Below, piece after piece: positions 37,401-52,400 of a stretch of 64,000 bases of DNA; position 1 is the first letter of the stretch; each line of letters begins with the position of its first letter. A program made the translations under genes and the position numbers. The stretch spans positions 46,847,844 through 46,911,843 of the forward strand of contig JANCRA010000003.1 in assembly GCA_024362935.1 (NCBI GenBank), written 5' to 3'. This DNA comes from Setophaga petechia (Eukaryota > Chordata > Aves > Passeriformes > Parulidae). The notes under the pieces are model-generated. The model saw only the letters and a list, made by a program, of their open reading frames with translations. It was not told the DNA's origin and searched no databases.

Positions 37401-40400
37401 AACCCAAGGAGACCTCAGGGCAGAATTTTTCTGGCTTACCCTGCACGTGAAGAATTCAGCTGGCGCTTGAGAGAGCAGCAGCTTTGGCAGGCGCCGAGGA
37501 ATTTCCTGAGTTATGAAAAGGGCCCTGGGCACCAGAGAGATCACAGATAAGGCAGATCTTAGAAAATCATTGAAAGTGGAATTCTTTCCTGGTAAGTTGG
37601 TCACTTGATGTGGAAAGCACCTAGGTTTCTGACAGCCCAAGCACAGCAAGAACACCAAAAAAAGGAGAAGACAAATATGTAGAAAGCACATGATAAGAAA
37701 GTATTTTATCAAGACTTTTAAATTTATTTTGGTAGTAAGCTGAAATCAGTCATGCTTTCGGAATATTTTTATTAGTTGAGTATTTTTTTAGTTATAGTAT
37801 TAGCAACTCCAGTGTGGTTGGAAAACAGTGATCATCTCCCTCTCTCTCAGAAATTCAAGAATCCCTCAAGCTTCTATAAATAACAGCAGAAGCCTTAAAT
37901 AGAAGGGGAAGCACACGTGATAGTACATTCCCCCAACCTCATATGTAAATCACATGGACTCAAATACTTGATCTGGTTAGAGACAAGGATGGATTGAAGT
38001 GAAATATACTATTGATGGAGAGTGCTGTGGAATGTGATAACTTCTAACTCTTTATAAATTTCTAGACCTTGTTAGCTCTAATGCCTTAGTGTTAGCATAC
38101 ATCTGTGAAAATATGTATTTCTCATGGAAATGTCTCCTTTTCTGAAAGCAAGTTTAACTTCGGAGGTATGTAGAGAGGAATTCTCCTCTGAAGTCAATAT
38201 ACATTTCAGGCCATCTTTGTAATATTTTCTGCTAACTAACACAGAGATTTTGCTGTCTCCTTATCATGCATCAGAATAGTCAATGTACATTTTCTTCTTT
38301 CTTGGGGTAGGTGGGTGGGGAAAAGCCCAGACATTTTAAGTGTGTAGCTTTGGTTTGATTTCCTAGGCTTTGACAACTTCAGACTTTCACTTCTTCTTTT
38401 ACAACTACTTCATCTTTGACCATCTTTTGTGTCTGCTCACCTAAATAGGCATGCTTATAAGTTTTCTGCACGTTGTTTTTTTTTTTTTTTACTGTTTTCC
38501 CTTCGCATCATTTTGGTCTGTTTTTTAAAAATTCTATATAAAACCCACAGAATTCAGTTGCACTTTGTCCCATGTAGTTGTCGAGTAAAAAAAAAATAAT
38601 AGCACTGGCAGCATACCTTTTGAAAAGATGTGATCTGTTTTACTTTTGTAACTTATTTTAGCTATATTTTTTGCCTTTTTTACATTTTTTCCCATGCAAA
38701 CCGTGTCATGTAATACTGAATCCTTAACCCAGCTCATGTTGGTGGTACATCATCCTCAGGGGCTCAGCTCTGCATCATGCCAAGGGGTGATGTGGGCAGC
38801 CTGCTGCAGGTCTGACCTGACCCCAGGCAGTGTGAGCAGCCAGGGGGAGGGATGGTGCTTTGCTGTTTTTGGGAAGTGCTGGTGGCACAGGAGTCACTCC
38901 TGCCCAGGCTCTGCCTCCCTGTTGGGACTGAGGTGTTGGTCTGTGCTTGCAAAGCTCAGCTCGGGCTGGAGAGCTTGAGATGTGCTGGCTAGTTTGTTTT
39001 TAGTAATTCAGTACTTCCTTAAAATTAGTCAAGTGTGTAGTCTCTTCTTGAAGGTCATTTCTCAAGAACAGACATGAGTGTTAGTGGGTGTCAAGTTCGT
39101 GACATACTTCATGCAAATAGCTTTTTAAAATAAAAAATTGAGAAGCACACCTAAACCCTTCCTCTTTCTGTAACATTACTTTCCTTTGCAGCTGAGCCAT
39201 GGGGTCAGTGTTGAGAAGCAGCCCAAAAGCAAGCAGATGAGAGAAATCCATAGTTAATGCTTTAATCTGAATAGTCTTTTCTTTGTAAACTAAATCTACA
39301 TATTAAATTGTTTTCTTTGTTACTCATTTTCACTAGGTATAAATATTTATAGTTTCAAAGGCTAGGTGTTTGTGGTTGTTTTGACAGCTATCTGATTTCA
39401 CTCTGCAAATATTATTCTGGTGTTCCTGCATGCCTCTCCTGGTTTTCAGCTGCACGGGGATATATGCACAAAGGGGAGTTTGTGTAGCTGCATTTGTAGC
39501 TCTCTAGGGCTGGACCTCTTTGTGCTCACGTTGCTTCTGTAAAAATCAGCTCTCTGAAACCATCAAGTGAAGATTTTTTTAGTTATGTTTTGCAAAACTT
39601 TGTGGGGCAGAACTTGTGGTGACATCAAAGTATCACTTTGCACAAGGTTTTGGAGTCACAGGTCTGCTCTGGAGGGAACACACCATGGTTAAGGCTGACA
39701 TCAGTGTCACTGGTTTCTCTTTTGTCCTTAGGTCCTTTCTCACAACTTGTGCACAGTGTTAAACGTTCCCCATGATCCAGTGGCCTTGGAAGAGCACTTC
39801 AGGGACGATGACGAAGGACCAGTTTCCAATCAGGGTTACATGCCTTATCTAAACAAATTCATCTTGGAAAAGGTAAGTTTTGAATTCTCATATTCTGTGT
39901 TTCCTGTATCAGCTTTTGTTGTTAGAATGTCTTTATGGTAACTGGTGCCTGCAGGAGGCTGCTGCTGGTGTGGAAACACCATTTGGGAGTGTGTCTGTGG
40001 GGTCCTCATGGCGTGGCTGCTCTGGGGAGCCTGTGCCTAAAAACACAAGGGTGCACTGGTCTCTACATCTTGTATTTCCTGTTACATCTGGCCCTGGCCT
40101 AAGCTGTGCTCATGCAGAACTGTGCTCGTATTAATAAAGAGTAGGCACACAGTTTGTGGGAATTGGGAGTGGGGCTGTGCCTGAGCCCCATCCCCAGTGG
40201 GCTGCAGCTGTGAGCAGCAGGTGAGCAGTGCTGGAGGTGATGAGCCATGGGGTGCTGAGGTGTTACTGAGCAATCACCAAAGGGAACAGAGGGCACACAG
40301 GTGCAGTGCATCAACATGGGGGGTATGAAAGGTTGGGCTAAAGAACAAGAAGGGCAGAGGCTTGAAGCCCTCTGAAACTGTGCAGTGATACTCTGTGTAT

Positions 40401-43400
40401 TGTGGCTGTCTCTACTGTGACATATGCTGTGACAGTAAAGCACCTCAGCCTGAATTTGTCTGAAAGTGCCTGGGAGCTGTAGGTTGTCCCACTTTATACT
40501 GCAGCTACAACAGAATATTGTCACAGACTCCTTTGCAAACATTGTAAAAATATCTTCACTGTTTGTCACAAAGTGCTTTAATAAGTAGATCCCTTCCCTC
40601 CCTGGAAGGTTACAGTGGGTGACATTAGGGTGTGTTGTGAAGTTCTGTCTTGCAAGTTCTTTTCCTTTCATGTCTGAGATTATTCAGTCTTCTGTTGTGC
40701 CTTGTTTCAGGAGAAACTCTGGAAAGCCAGCAGGGCTCTCCCTCTCCTCTCCATCATGTGTAAAGTAGGTGGTCACTGGGTTGGAAAGTTAGCAAGCCCC
40801 AAACAATGATCTTCCTGCTTTTTTTCTGTCTTCTGTTCACGTACTGGGCTGGGTAGTGACGGCAGCTCACGTGGTGGTGGAAACGTCAGCTTCAACACCA
40901 CTGATTGCTTGTACACTCGAGGGCCAGCCCCAGAAACCCTCAAACTTTGATGTTGTGGCTGCAGAGATGCAGAGCTGTTTGCTCTTTTGTTATGTGAGGA
41001 AGTCCTGAACTGACATACTGCCGAGAAGTCCAGTGCAGCAATTGCAGATGATGCAAATTCCTCAGCCCCCTTTGCTGATTTCTGCTCCTCCATTTAATAG
41101 TGGTGGGAAATGTGATATATATGATGCAGTCTGGCTGCTTATATCTAGCTTATCAGCTTCTATCTAGTTTATCAGCTTCTCTGCCTCTCTAGTCTGTGTT
41201 TCCCTCCCACCCAAAGAGTGTGAGAGACAGGCCAAGAGTGTCCTGTTGGATGTGTGGGAGTTGTTGGCCTCTAATACAGGTAAAGGCAACTCTTTAATGT
41301 CTTGGTTGTTTGATGCTGAAGAATCCTGCTTTGTCCCTAAGAAGTTGTGATAGCCTTTCTGCTTCATCTTGGCATTCTGAGATCCTGTGGAGACCAAACA
41401 GTCTTTTTTCCCAAATTCTGGGATAAAAGAAAAGGCCTTAATTTCTTTTGACCACAGGATTACAGTGGGAGAGGCAGAACCACAGTGGGTTAATACTCTT
41501 TGTAGACAGTAGCAAACCATTAAGTAAAGAAAACCCAAAAGAGATGTGTATGGCTTTTTCAAATATAAAAATGCTTTATTGTTAAAGGGAGTTTCTAGGG
41601 AGAATATAATGGAAATGAAAAGTAAAATGGCATTTAACTAGCAATTTTATATTAAAATTACAAACCTGGCTATGTAAGTAAGTAGGTATGAAAGGGAAGA
41701 GCATGACTGTATAATTTCTTTTTTTGTTTTATTCATATACTGATCTAGCTTTCAGTGATTGCCTGATATATATCCACATCATAAGTTAATCTTAAAAGAT
41801 GAAAGTGTTAAAGAAAAGGATTAAATTCTCTATAACTTGATTATTTGATCTTGACTAAATGCTTGTAAATAAGAAAATTAGTGAAGTTGTTTGGACAGAA
41901 GGCTATCTTTTTGGACAGGAAAAATCCTGTCTGTGACTTCTTTTAGAGATGAGTTTACATCAGTGCCAAAAGACAGCATGCAGTGGGATGAAGTCACTGA
42001 TTCATTGCATGTCTCCTTTGTTTAAAACAAACAAACAAAAAAAGCAAACAAGAAACTCCTTCTTTATTTTTCCAAGGCGTAATCTGTTATTTTAGATGGG
42101 GTGATTGTAGAAAAATTGCTGTTAGTATATTCTAGTAAGCAAAGCTGCTAAAAAAGGAGTAATGCTTTATACTCCAGGTACACAGGAAGTTCTCTCAATT
42201 TCCAGTCATGCATCTTACAGTGAATTAATTGATTCAAGCAAGAGCCACTGGCTCAAGAAAGGTTTTTTGATCTTAAGATATTTGCTTTAAGACATTCATA
42301 AATATTTTATGGATGATTTCTTAAATTTCTTTGAAAATAGTTATATAGCTGTGACTTAGAATTTTATTGAGAGGACTTTGTAACCTTTGGAAATAACTTG
42401 TGTTGTACTCTTAAATGCAGTTGGAACTTTTGGTTTTTTTTTTGTGCTGACTTACCCTGTAATAAAGCTTTCTTATATAAAACCAAGTAATCATCTAGTA
42501 AGGGGCAACTGTGAAGAAAGACAAGGTAGTTAAGTGAGGTACATTTGCTACAACTAATTTCTTTTGTTCACATAGGTAATTTCAGTAAATGACTTGAGTA
42601 ATTAGTATTGTCTGATTGATTTCCAGTCTTATGGGTCTTGTTACTCAGCAGATAGATGTATCTATATTTTTCTTGCATCAGAAACAAAACCGTCCTTGTT
42701 CTGTAAATGTCTCTTTATGCAGGGAGCTGTGATTTGCCAGTATAGTGTCTTCATAATTTGTTTTACTTGGTTCCTTAACCAAATTTTAGCATGTTCTGTT
42801 ATTTACAATGTCTGTCTTTAAATACCAATTGGAAACGTTTCAGTGATGGCAGTGGTGTTATTTTACAGCAGGCCTCATTCAGAGCAGGGAACAGTCCTGG
42901 TGAGGGGAGACCTTGTTCAAACCTCAGGTTATCTCATCTTCTAGGCAACTTCATGAATGCAAGTTACACTACCAATGCTTGCTGTATTTTGGAACTGTTA
43001 CTTTGGAGAGCCAGAGCTTGTTTGCTGATGTTATTATTGTCCTGAATAATTCCTAAACAGTGTCTCTGTTCTGGATGACACGTGGGCCCCACAAAGTCCA
43101 TTTCAGAACCAAATCTGGATTCTGAAAAAAGGGCTTCCATGTCCAAAGTGGGATTGCTGGCACTGTGGGACCTTTTCCCCTGTGGTAAGATGGTTCTGAA
43201 ACCTGCTGCTCAGCTGGTGCACAGTCCTGCAGGTGACCTGGGCTTTGACAGGAGTGTCTGAGGGGCTGCACTCCTGCTTTGCTGTGGCAGCAGAACCCGT
43301 GCACCACCAGGACATTTCCAAGGTGGAACTGCTCACTGTCAGGGTGGGAAAAGCACTTCTAGAAGAGAAGTCCTGGTTCATTGGGCAGGGTGGAGAGGAC

Positions 43401-46400
43401 ACAGGAAAAGCACAGGCAAGGGTAGCCAAGGAGTGAAGTGCTGGTGAATAGAGCAGAGGTGAAGGAGTCCTGACTTCGGGCCCTTCATCCAGAGGGTGTT
43501 TGTTCATTCTGTTGGTGTTTCATTCAAGATCTGTGTTTCTTGTGCAAACAAGACAGATGCTGAGCTTGTGGCTGGAGCAGCTCTGGCTCCTACAGCTGCC
43601 ACCTCATTCAAAGGACAGCTGTAGCCTCTTGCATCTCCACTCAGGTTGGTGGTGTCTGCAAGCATGCAAACTCTAGGATTTTTTTGATAGCCTCACTCTT
43701 ATGCCTGGAGACTATTCTTGTCATCAGGTTGGTTTCTTGTTTGCTTTTGTATTTATTTTTTTTATCTTTTTCCCCTCTTTTTCCCCTGCACCCACATCAG
43801 TTCATCAACTTCCCATGTCTGCCACTGACTGAGCCAGTGTGGTGTGGTCACTACATTTGACTGCTTGCCAGACTGGGCAGGAAACCAGACAGTTTGCATT
43901 GGTGCTCTTCAAGCACCTGAGATCTGTGGTTTTGCTTATCTTTAAAAAAACCACTGACCATTACTGGTCTCACTACCACAAGAGGTACAAGAACCTGTTC
44001 CTTAGATGTGTTTTCTAAAATCTCAGAGGGGCTTCCATTACTGTGCCAAACATGCCTTAATCAGTAACACATTGGTAAAGAAATATCATTGCTAAGTTAT
44101 GGGGAGATAATAAATAGGTTTAATGTATGACTTAAACAAGGGTTTGAAAACAAAACAGTAAATTAGAGCTGTTGCCTGTATAAATAATTCACAGATCTGT
44201 AGATGCAGCTGCTAGATATGATAAAGGATAATGAAAACAAGAGCGATTTTTGTATCTATGAGGTGAAGGTTTGCAAGCTTGAGAAAAAGCAAAGATGTTA
44301 AGTGGATTAGCATTTGAGGAAAAAATTATTCTGTGTTTATGAATACTCTTCAAGAGTTAGTTTGAGTAATGTGAAGTAAAAAACATACTAAGGGTCCTTC
44401 CCAGTTGTTGCTCCAATATTGCTTTTAGCATATCCACATGTGGATTTGGCTATGCTGGTTTCCAAATTTGCTGCACAAAATCTCAGTAAGTCAGTGCAAT
44501 AGGAGGACAGCTGGAACTGAGTTCTGGAGATGGTTTGGAGGCTGATGCTAGAGGAAACAGAGTGCACTGGAGCCTCTTTTCCATGGAGTCAGAGTGTAAT
44601 TAACTCAACCAGAAATTGGAGGTTGGATGTCAGTTTTGCTAGGAGGAATTCCTTATTTTACCCCATGCAGGAAGTCAGACTAGGTTGTTACAGTGCTCTT
44701 TTTGGGCCTTGGTCTTCTGTGCAAACTGCAATTTTCTTGCTGCTTTTTGTATGATGAAATCTGACAAACATTGTCCATCTGCTATTCTGTGCCATTCATG
44801 CATATCAATTTCTTTGTTGTTCTTCAATTTGTTCTCTTTAGGTGCAAGGGAACTTTGACAAAGTTGAATTCAACAGGATGTGCTGGACTCTCTGTGCTAA
44901 AAAGAACCTCTCTAAAAGTCCTTTGCTGATTAGTGATGAAGATGCATTTAAAGTGTGGGTTATTTTTAACTTCTTGTCAGAGGACAAATACCCTTTAATC
45001 ATTGTACCTGAGGAGGTAAGAAACAAAAACTTAAGCTCTTTAACTCCAGTTTGCCTAATATCTCAGTTGAACTGTGTTAAGTGTGGTACTCTCTAGAGAT
45101 TTAAGAGGAAATATTGTTTAATTTAAAATTTTTATTCCCCTCTTTTAGTATTTATTGTAAGGCCAAGGATGCATTTCTCTGTCTTCCAGGGTGGATATAT
45201 GGGGATTTCCACAGGATACTTGAGATATTGATAGCTCTGTGTGTCTGTCATTGAAGCAGCCTGGTCTAAACAGGATAAACAGGATATGCATGGATATGAT
45301 CTTTAATCACTGCACTTGCTTATAGGTGGTTACAATTTTACAAGGCCCATGTGATTCTGAAAAAAAATGCCCTCGTGTTCTGTGTTATTGTGACTTGCAA
45401 GGTGTGTCTTCAGTCTCATGTCACCCTCCTGATGGAAAGGACAATACAAAATTTTCTGATGGTGTCTGTTTCTGATAAAACCAGCCAGCCCCTGAACACT
45501 CTTGCTTGAAATGTCTGAAGGAATAATACCAGAGAGATCTCTTTATATTTGCAGTTCATGAACAAGTATTGGCAGCACTCAAATATTTGGTATTTTAACC
45601 CTCAAGCAAGATTTTGGTATCTCTACTATTCTCCCCTTTGGGATGGGTGGGGAAAGAAGCAGAAAGATCAGAACTGTTGGCATAAATGATCCCTTGCAAA
45701 ACTGTGTATGCAAATCCCAGTGGTTTGCAGTTGAGCACTGGAGGATGGAATAATAAATATTTGCAAGTTGCTGAACAGCCAGGGATCAAAACAGTCTGAT
45801 TAACATGCCACTCACAATATAACTGTTGGACTGCAAGGTGTTGTGCCAAACCCTCAAGTACAGATAGCTCTCCTATCAAAATAAACTCTTCAGTTTTGCT
45901 TTCTCACTCAGTTTCTAGCAGAACACTTTCACTCTGCACATTTCTGATTTTGCCAGACTGGCCCCTGCCTGGCATGCTGTATTGCCATTAGAAATGACAC
46001 AGTCTTCTTGCTTGCTGTCCCATTTGTTTCTGTTGGTTCTGGGAAACAGGGATCATGGTTCTAAAAGCTAAGACAGCTCCTTTCTTAGTGGTGCTACATT
46101 TGGCTTGGTAGGTCAGAGCTCATAAAAATGCCAAAACTGGGACTGAAATCCACATCTCTGGTTTGTCAGTGTGTCCTGCTGTGCAGCCTGGCTTATGGGC
46201 AGACATTTCACATCTTCTGAATTGCTGTCATGGTTAAAAGCTTCAGCCCTGCCAGCTCTGGGGTGTTGCTCCCCACTCCTTCTCCACCAAGGAAGCCCCA
46301 GATTGGTGCTGCCTTCTGTGGCTGCTGCCAGGTAATGGCAGCATGTCTGAGTGTTGGCAGATGTGCTGCAGAGTCAGCACTGAGCTGAGAATTTCCTGAT

Positions 46401-49400
46401 TTCCAGATTTTGTATGTGCTGTTGTTTGCTTTTCTTCCCATCCTTAATGTCCAGGTTAACCTGTACTGCTCTTCTGCTTAGACTACTTTAGAAATTCTTA
46501 TTGTGGATCTATGTCTGCATCTCCTTGATGACAGCAAGATTTAAATTGTGCAGTTTGTTTAAAGAAAGCTTACAGAGCCTGACTGACAAAGAAAGGCTGC
46601 TCTGTTCTTATCATACACAATGCCTGTATTCACTTCACCTTCCCTCAGACCACACAGGTAATGTAATCAGCCCCTGGAGGAATGCTGCCTGTTGAACACA
46701 CTCCTTTCTGCTTTGCACTGGTCCTGCATCAGGTTCTCTGTACTTCTGGAAAATTTCCCATTTGCTCATCTACTCTCTGCACAAAATTCCCAAAGTAAAA
46801 ATGCAAAGTCTCAGTTTCAGCCAGTTTTGCTTTTTCTCAGATGTTTTGTATCTGCCTTTTTTACAAAATGCCTTGCAGGTCATGTGTACAGTGAGGGGAT
46901 TTTTACAAAGTGAAGGAGAGGAGAGGGGGATGGAAGCCCTGCTGTTTGTGCTGTTGATGTTTTGCTGAGAGCAGTGTAAACCTCTCATGTGTGACTACCC
47001 TTCCCACCCAGGGAGCAGGCTCTCCTGCCCTGCCCTGCTCTAATCCTTGGCTGAGAATGTTGCAACACACCATCTACTGCAGTTCTGGCTCAGAGATCCA
47101 GCAGTTTGTGTGGGATCCAGCTGTTCCCCCTCCTCCCTCCCTTCCACTTGTTGGCTTTTATTTTGTTGTTTTTTTGTTGGTTTTTTGTTTGTTTCTTTTC
47201 CACTTTATAAGTAACTGAGAAATTTACCACATGCTTTCAGTTTGGAAGGGTGATCCCTTGAAGATTTTTGCATCCTCTGTTGAAAATTACAAGACTTTGG
47301 TCTCCATTTAATGTATTAACACAACTTCATGTGGCTGTAAGGATGCCTTTTCTCCCTCCTTGGAGCAGCTGCTCTTTGAGACATGCTTGGGAGTATGAAT
47401 TTCCTCTTTTTTCTTTTTTTTTTTTTTTTTTTTTCCAATTATTAAAATGAGGTAAGTGGTTTCTGCTGTCACTTCATAGATCTCATATCTGGAAAAGCCT
47501 ACTGCTTGAGTGCAGTTTCAATTTATTTGCACTGTGCTGACTAAACATTGAAGCCACTGTCTTTCCTTCTTGCCCATGTCACGTACTTTTGCTGTGGTGC
47601 TGCGGTGCTGGTCCTTTCCTTTTAGGTGAATGTGGCAGGGTATTACCTCCAGCTACAAAGTGTAAGTCTTGACTCCCTGCCCAAGGCTTCAATGGGCAGC
47701 AAATGGCTGCAGCTCATCCAGAGAAGGGAAAAGAAGCTACTTTGGAAAGGATTCAGAGATGCAGGCTGAGAAGAGCTTTAGGAAGAGCAAGGTGAGGAAA
47801 GGAGTTAGGAGGAGAGAATCTGCAAGCAGTGGAGAGGTGATGCAAGGGCCAGAAGTTGCTCGTCCAGCAGAGGCCAGGCTGAATGCCAGAGGCAGTGACT
47901 GGCCTGTGCTCCTCACCTGCCCTGCAAGCAGGGATGCCAGCCCTGCACTTGAGAGAGATAAGGTTTGTAAAACCAGTGTGGGGAAGGGATTGGGTTGGGA
48001 TGTGCAGTTTTGGAATGTGACTTCAAGCTTGAGAGGATCCCTCTGTGTTATGGGGAGAACTTAGGTGACACAGAGACAGGAGCTGGTGGCTACAGGGAGC
48101 ACTGGGCACAGCTGGGAATGGCCTTGCACTCCAGTGTTCCTTCTGCTGCCTACAGGTGGGCATCTGAGAGCACTTGGAAGAGCTGGGAAGGAGCAGAGAT
48201 CCATGAATGTCTATTTTGCAAAGCTGCTCATGTGCCAAGGCAGAAAGCAGGGACTGGCTGGGAGCTCCTTTTCCTCTCCACAGCCAGATTTTCCATTAGA
48301 TCATCTGAGATGCAGACATCCAAATGTGTATTTCCTTCAGCTCTTGCGGGCATTACCTCTTCCATGAGAGGGATAAAATGAAGGAAAAAAGGTGGAGAGA
48401 GCTGAATTCATAAGAGGAGAAGTATTTCTGTTTGCCCTGAGCTTTCCTTACAAGTCACCTTTTAGTTGTTACAGACTCATTTGTGTGTCTTGGTAATTTT
48501 TAACCAGACATTTTCTGTTTTATGAAAAGGTTTTCAAGCACTTCCCCTTTCTTATTTCTGGGCATGTGACTGCAGCCTTGGGAATGCTTTATCGCCTGAG
48601 AGCTGTGGTGTGTGGTTAGTTGTGTTTCTGGGCCACTCTTTGTGGTGAAACTCAGAGATGCCCACACTGCAAGCTGCATACTCAGTGTTGTAATCCAGTG
48701 TTCACAGTTAGTTTCAAGTAAGCCAGACATATTTGCTGCTTTTGGCTTCACGAGGAAAGATTTGTGCAGTCATTTTTCACTTGTCCTGTATTCTTCAAAT
48801 TTATTAACAGATGGCATTTCTATTCCTCCTGAGAGGAATAAGCCTTGTGTGGCTTTTTGTGCATGTCAGAATGAGGTGATATTTTCTTAGCTTGGGGAGG
48901 TGAGAATCTGATCCAGTAGTGATTCTTCTGGAGTGTGTTTTTATGACCATGTTTGCTTCCTTGTTCTGCATTCTAGTACCAGAAACTGAAAGAGTGAATG
49001 AAATACTGGGAATTGACCCTTGGCCCTTCAGAAATTACATTGAAACTGATATAAAGAGAATGAAAGCTGCTTGTGTGGGGTTTTAATTGACTCATGAGAT
49101 CTAAAAGTTGATGACAGTGGCTAGGAAGATTTTTAGTCACTTGGTTAGGAAGACTTGGCATTCTTCCCATTTCACTGCCTTCTTCCTTGGCTGCTGCATG
49201 AAATAGTTTTCAGCTCACACAGCAGGTTGTTTCTTGAGTTGACCTTTACTATACTTCAATTAACACTGATTCAGTATTAAAAAAGAAGCAAGGTAGTGGC
49301 CTATGCTGGATAATGAAGACGATTTTGCTGGTGGAAAGGAAGAAACAAATATTTTACATAAAAGTAAGTGATGTTCTGATGGGATGAAGAAAAGGAGTTG

Positions 49401-52400
49401 ATGATGACTGTTGGAGGGGATATGACTGCTCTCATGACTGTGGCTCAGTAACATATACTCCCACAGAATTTTAGGCAATGTGAGTAGACTTTTAACATTG
49501 GCTCTGTTAATATCACAAACCTTATTTGAATAGTGTGAACCAGAATAGCCTTGTCTGCTGTGCTCTGCTGGGTATGAAGGCCTCCTTGGCATTATTTTTC
49601 TCATTCTAAGACACCCACTCGTGTATCAGAAATATTTGTGAAAAGTCTATGATGCTTTATTCCCCATGGAAGTAGGAATACCTGGAAGAGGAAAACAAAT
49701 AGACACTGAAACATGGGGGGGATAAAGTGCCCTCTGAAAGAAGCTCCCAAACAGACTCGTGTTAGAGCTCTGTTCTTTGTTACTGTTTTTGATTTCTCTT
49801 GGCAAAATTCTGGCTGAAAAGTTTGAGATGGAAGCTGGTTTTGGTAGTGTGGAGCCACTGGGTCCCTACTGGTGTGTGTAGTGTTAACAACTCCCTGCTA
49901 TTTTTGCACCTGTATTTTGCATATTTCTGACCTGAAAGCAAGGCCCTGTTAAAATAGCAGCAAACGTTGCTTCACTTTTGCTTTTTAGCCACAAGAGTAG
50001 TTTATATTCGAGACAGGAGACTTAATTTGTCAGTTATTTGCTGGGTTGACATGTCTCTGTGGAGGAGGGGAAATGTCATTTGCTCTCAGGGGTTCCTCAT
50101 TTGAGCACCTAATGGGTGGTTGCTATTTGCTTTCACACTTACTGCAACTTTTTTCTTTGTATTTACCTCATACTTCCATATTCATACTGTGCAAAAGTCA
50201 CTGTTGCTGTTGAGCAGATAGATCAGATGAACTTTTTACTGGCAACTTTGGTTAGCCATGTATGTGACTGAATTCAAGATAAACCTTTAATTTTTTTTAT
50301 TTTTTTTTAATTTTAGAAATTGAATTGTAACATGCACAGGTCATTTTTCAATTAAGAAGAGTTAATGTAGTTTAAAATAATGAGTATTTTATATACTTTA
50401 GTGAGGTTGTCGGATATTTGTAGTCATGTAAGTGACTTGTAGATGGGGGTTGACAGGCTTAAATGGTTAAATCTAATCTATGAACCAAAAAAAGATAAAA
50501 AGTGTACAAATGACACTAAAGGAAACAATGTGTTGACTTATTTTTAGTGTATTCTGTGATAACGTGTACTAGCCAAAAGTTCTGCATTGCATAATTTCCA
50601 GAACATTAGTTTGATCCACATTTTATTTATATGGCTTGAGCAAAAATTGGAAGAAATTGATTCAGGTGTGCTCTTTGTGTGTGTGTTCTTTGTGTGTCTG
50701 AAGGTGAGACCTGGTACTTTTAGACAATTAACCAAAGGAATTTGAGAGCTTGAGGCCTTAAGTTGCCATGCCTCAAGCAGTGTAAGAGGTTGTGAAATTC
50801 TGGAACAATGAATTTTATAGTTGGAGTTCTTTTTTTTTTATTATTACTATTACTTTGTAGCATTTTGGCAGATATGTTATCTACCTAATTAAGTCTGAGT
50901 TATTTTAGCTTTCTTTCCAGTTAAAGTCAAGGATCATAGTTCAGAACTGATGCTGCTCAAAGGCAATGAGCAGACTGGCAGAATGTGTTTTGAACATGGG
51001 TAAAAAAAATTAAGGTTTGAGGAGGTTTGAAACAGCTTTTCAGTGCTCCTGTTCTTGCACTCTGTGAAGGCTTTTTTTGGGTTGGTTTTTTTTTCTATGA
51101 AACATGTCTGGAGTAGGAAGTAAGCTGCTTCCTGCCAGTAACTGAATACTGAGGAATTATGGTAGTCAATGCTTGAAAGCCTTGAATTGTCTTTTTAACT
51201 TAAGGATTTCAGAGAGTGAAAATCAGTAAAGCTTATTTTAAAGACTGTGAATTTGAATGCCACTTCTGCAGAGGCCTCTGTTACCACATCTTTGCTAGTA
51301 AGAGCTGCACGAGGAGCTAAAACTTACTGAAGTGTCTTACTTGGTAAAGCTGACATGAAAAACAATGCTCTCTACAATTTCTGGAACATATTCTGTGCTT
51401 GGCTGAGCTGTCTTCTCCTAAGAGAGACTTGAGGAGGATGTGACAGGCACAACTTGGGGGTGTGTGCACTTTCAGCTCATTCAGAGGAGCTGAACTTTCC
51501 TCCTGGTGCTGCAGCAGCTTTGCAGCTTCTCCTTTTTCTGCAGCATTATCCACATGCCCTGCAGTAGGGGCTGTGACACCAAGAGCTGAAATAGTGGGAA
51601 AAGCACATCCCTCTGCAGGCTGGATTTGGGATTTGCTGTTCCACTGCACACTTGTGTTTCCTGACCATAGACGTGGGGGAGAGGCAGGGATTTGGCTGTT
51701 GGAGGAAAAACAGCAGCCACAATATATTGAGGCCTGGGAGTCCTTGTGGTGAAATGTGTGGGGGACAAAAACACTTCTTTATTTCTTTGTACTCCCAGAT
51801 CTCTTGCATAGAGACTCAAAAGCTTATTAGACCAGCTAAAAGGTGACTCTGAGCTGTAGCAGGAAGGCCCTCACCTATTATTTCATTTAGAGAGTCATTA
51901 AAAGCATTTTGCATGTCTTCAAAGCTGCAGATGGGTTTACTTTAAAATACTGCAAATGAAAATTGATGAGTTTAAAACCAACATAAAAAACAGACTAAAG
52001 GGCCCCAGCCTTCTTTGCTTCTTTTTCATTCTTCTGTTTGTTTTGACTAGTGTTACTGGTGTTACTGTCCTGTGCATGGTAATACTTACAGAGTGATGAA
52101 AGATTAAAGGACAAGGAGAATTTATTTAGGAAACAAAAGCAGATGTGAAAGATTTGTTCTTTTATTTCTTTTGATACAACTGTCAGGATTTTGTCCAGGG
52201 ATGGAGTGCTTGAGAGCTAGAGAAGAGGGTTCAGGTGTAGATCATACCTTGGTCATTTTTCATTTCACTTCTAGTCCAAACAGCCTTCTTTTTTATTTCT
52301 TTTTTCTTTTTTTTTTTTTTTTTGTTATTTGTTTGCTTTTTGCTTACAAAATGCTATTTGAAACTTCTTGCTTTCTCACGCTTCAGTCATTCACAGTTTG

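Larger units (their letters stand above)
31181..39731 (+). other. SWAP70: SWAP70 intron 1 (GC-AG)
   Basis: An 8.55-kb intron from a GCAAGC donor to a CCTTAG acceptor. Its first 300 bases are in the CpG island. It holds a perfect 12-bp hairpin at 32993-33020, a 21-bp tandem duplication at 33452-33493, a TG-rich run near 33770-33787 and a CR1 fragment at about 35210-35875. I recognise no additional exon. Confidence 0.88.
39873..44841 (+). other. SWAP70: SWAP70 intron 2
   Basis: A 4.97-kb GT-AG intron. It contains a 19-bp near-exact tandem duplication at 41142-41179 and a possible old retroelement tail near 44590-44730. I see no RNA gene or extra exon. The open frames inside lack recognisable domains. 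Confidence 0.88.

Noticed and set aside
47669..48381. Overlapping open frames of 131 and 128 codons in SWAP70 intron 3
   Set aside because: No family is recognised and no splice junction supports them; they are probably chance frames in a GC-richer patch.
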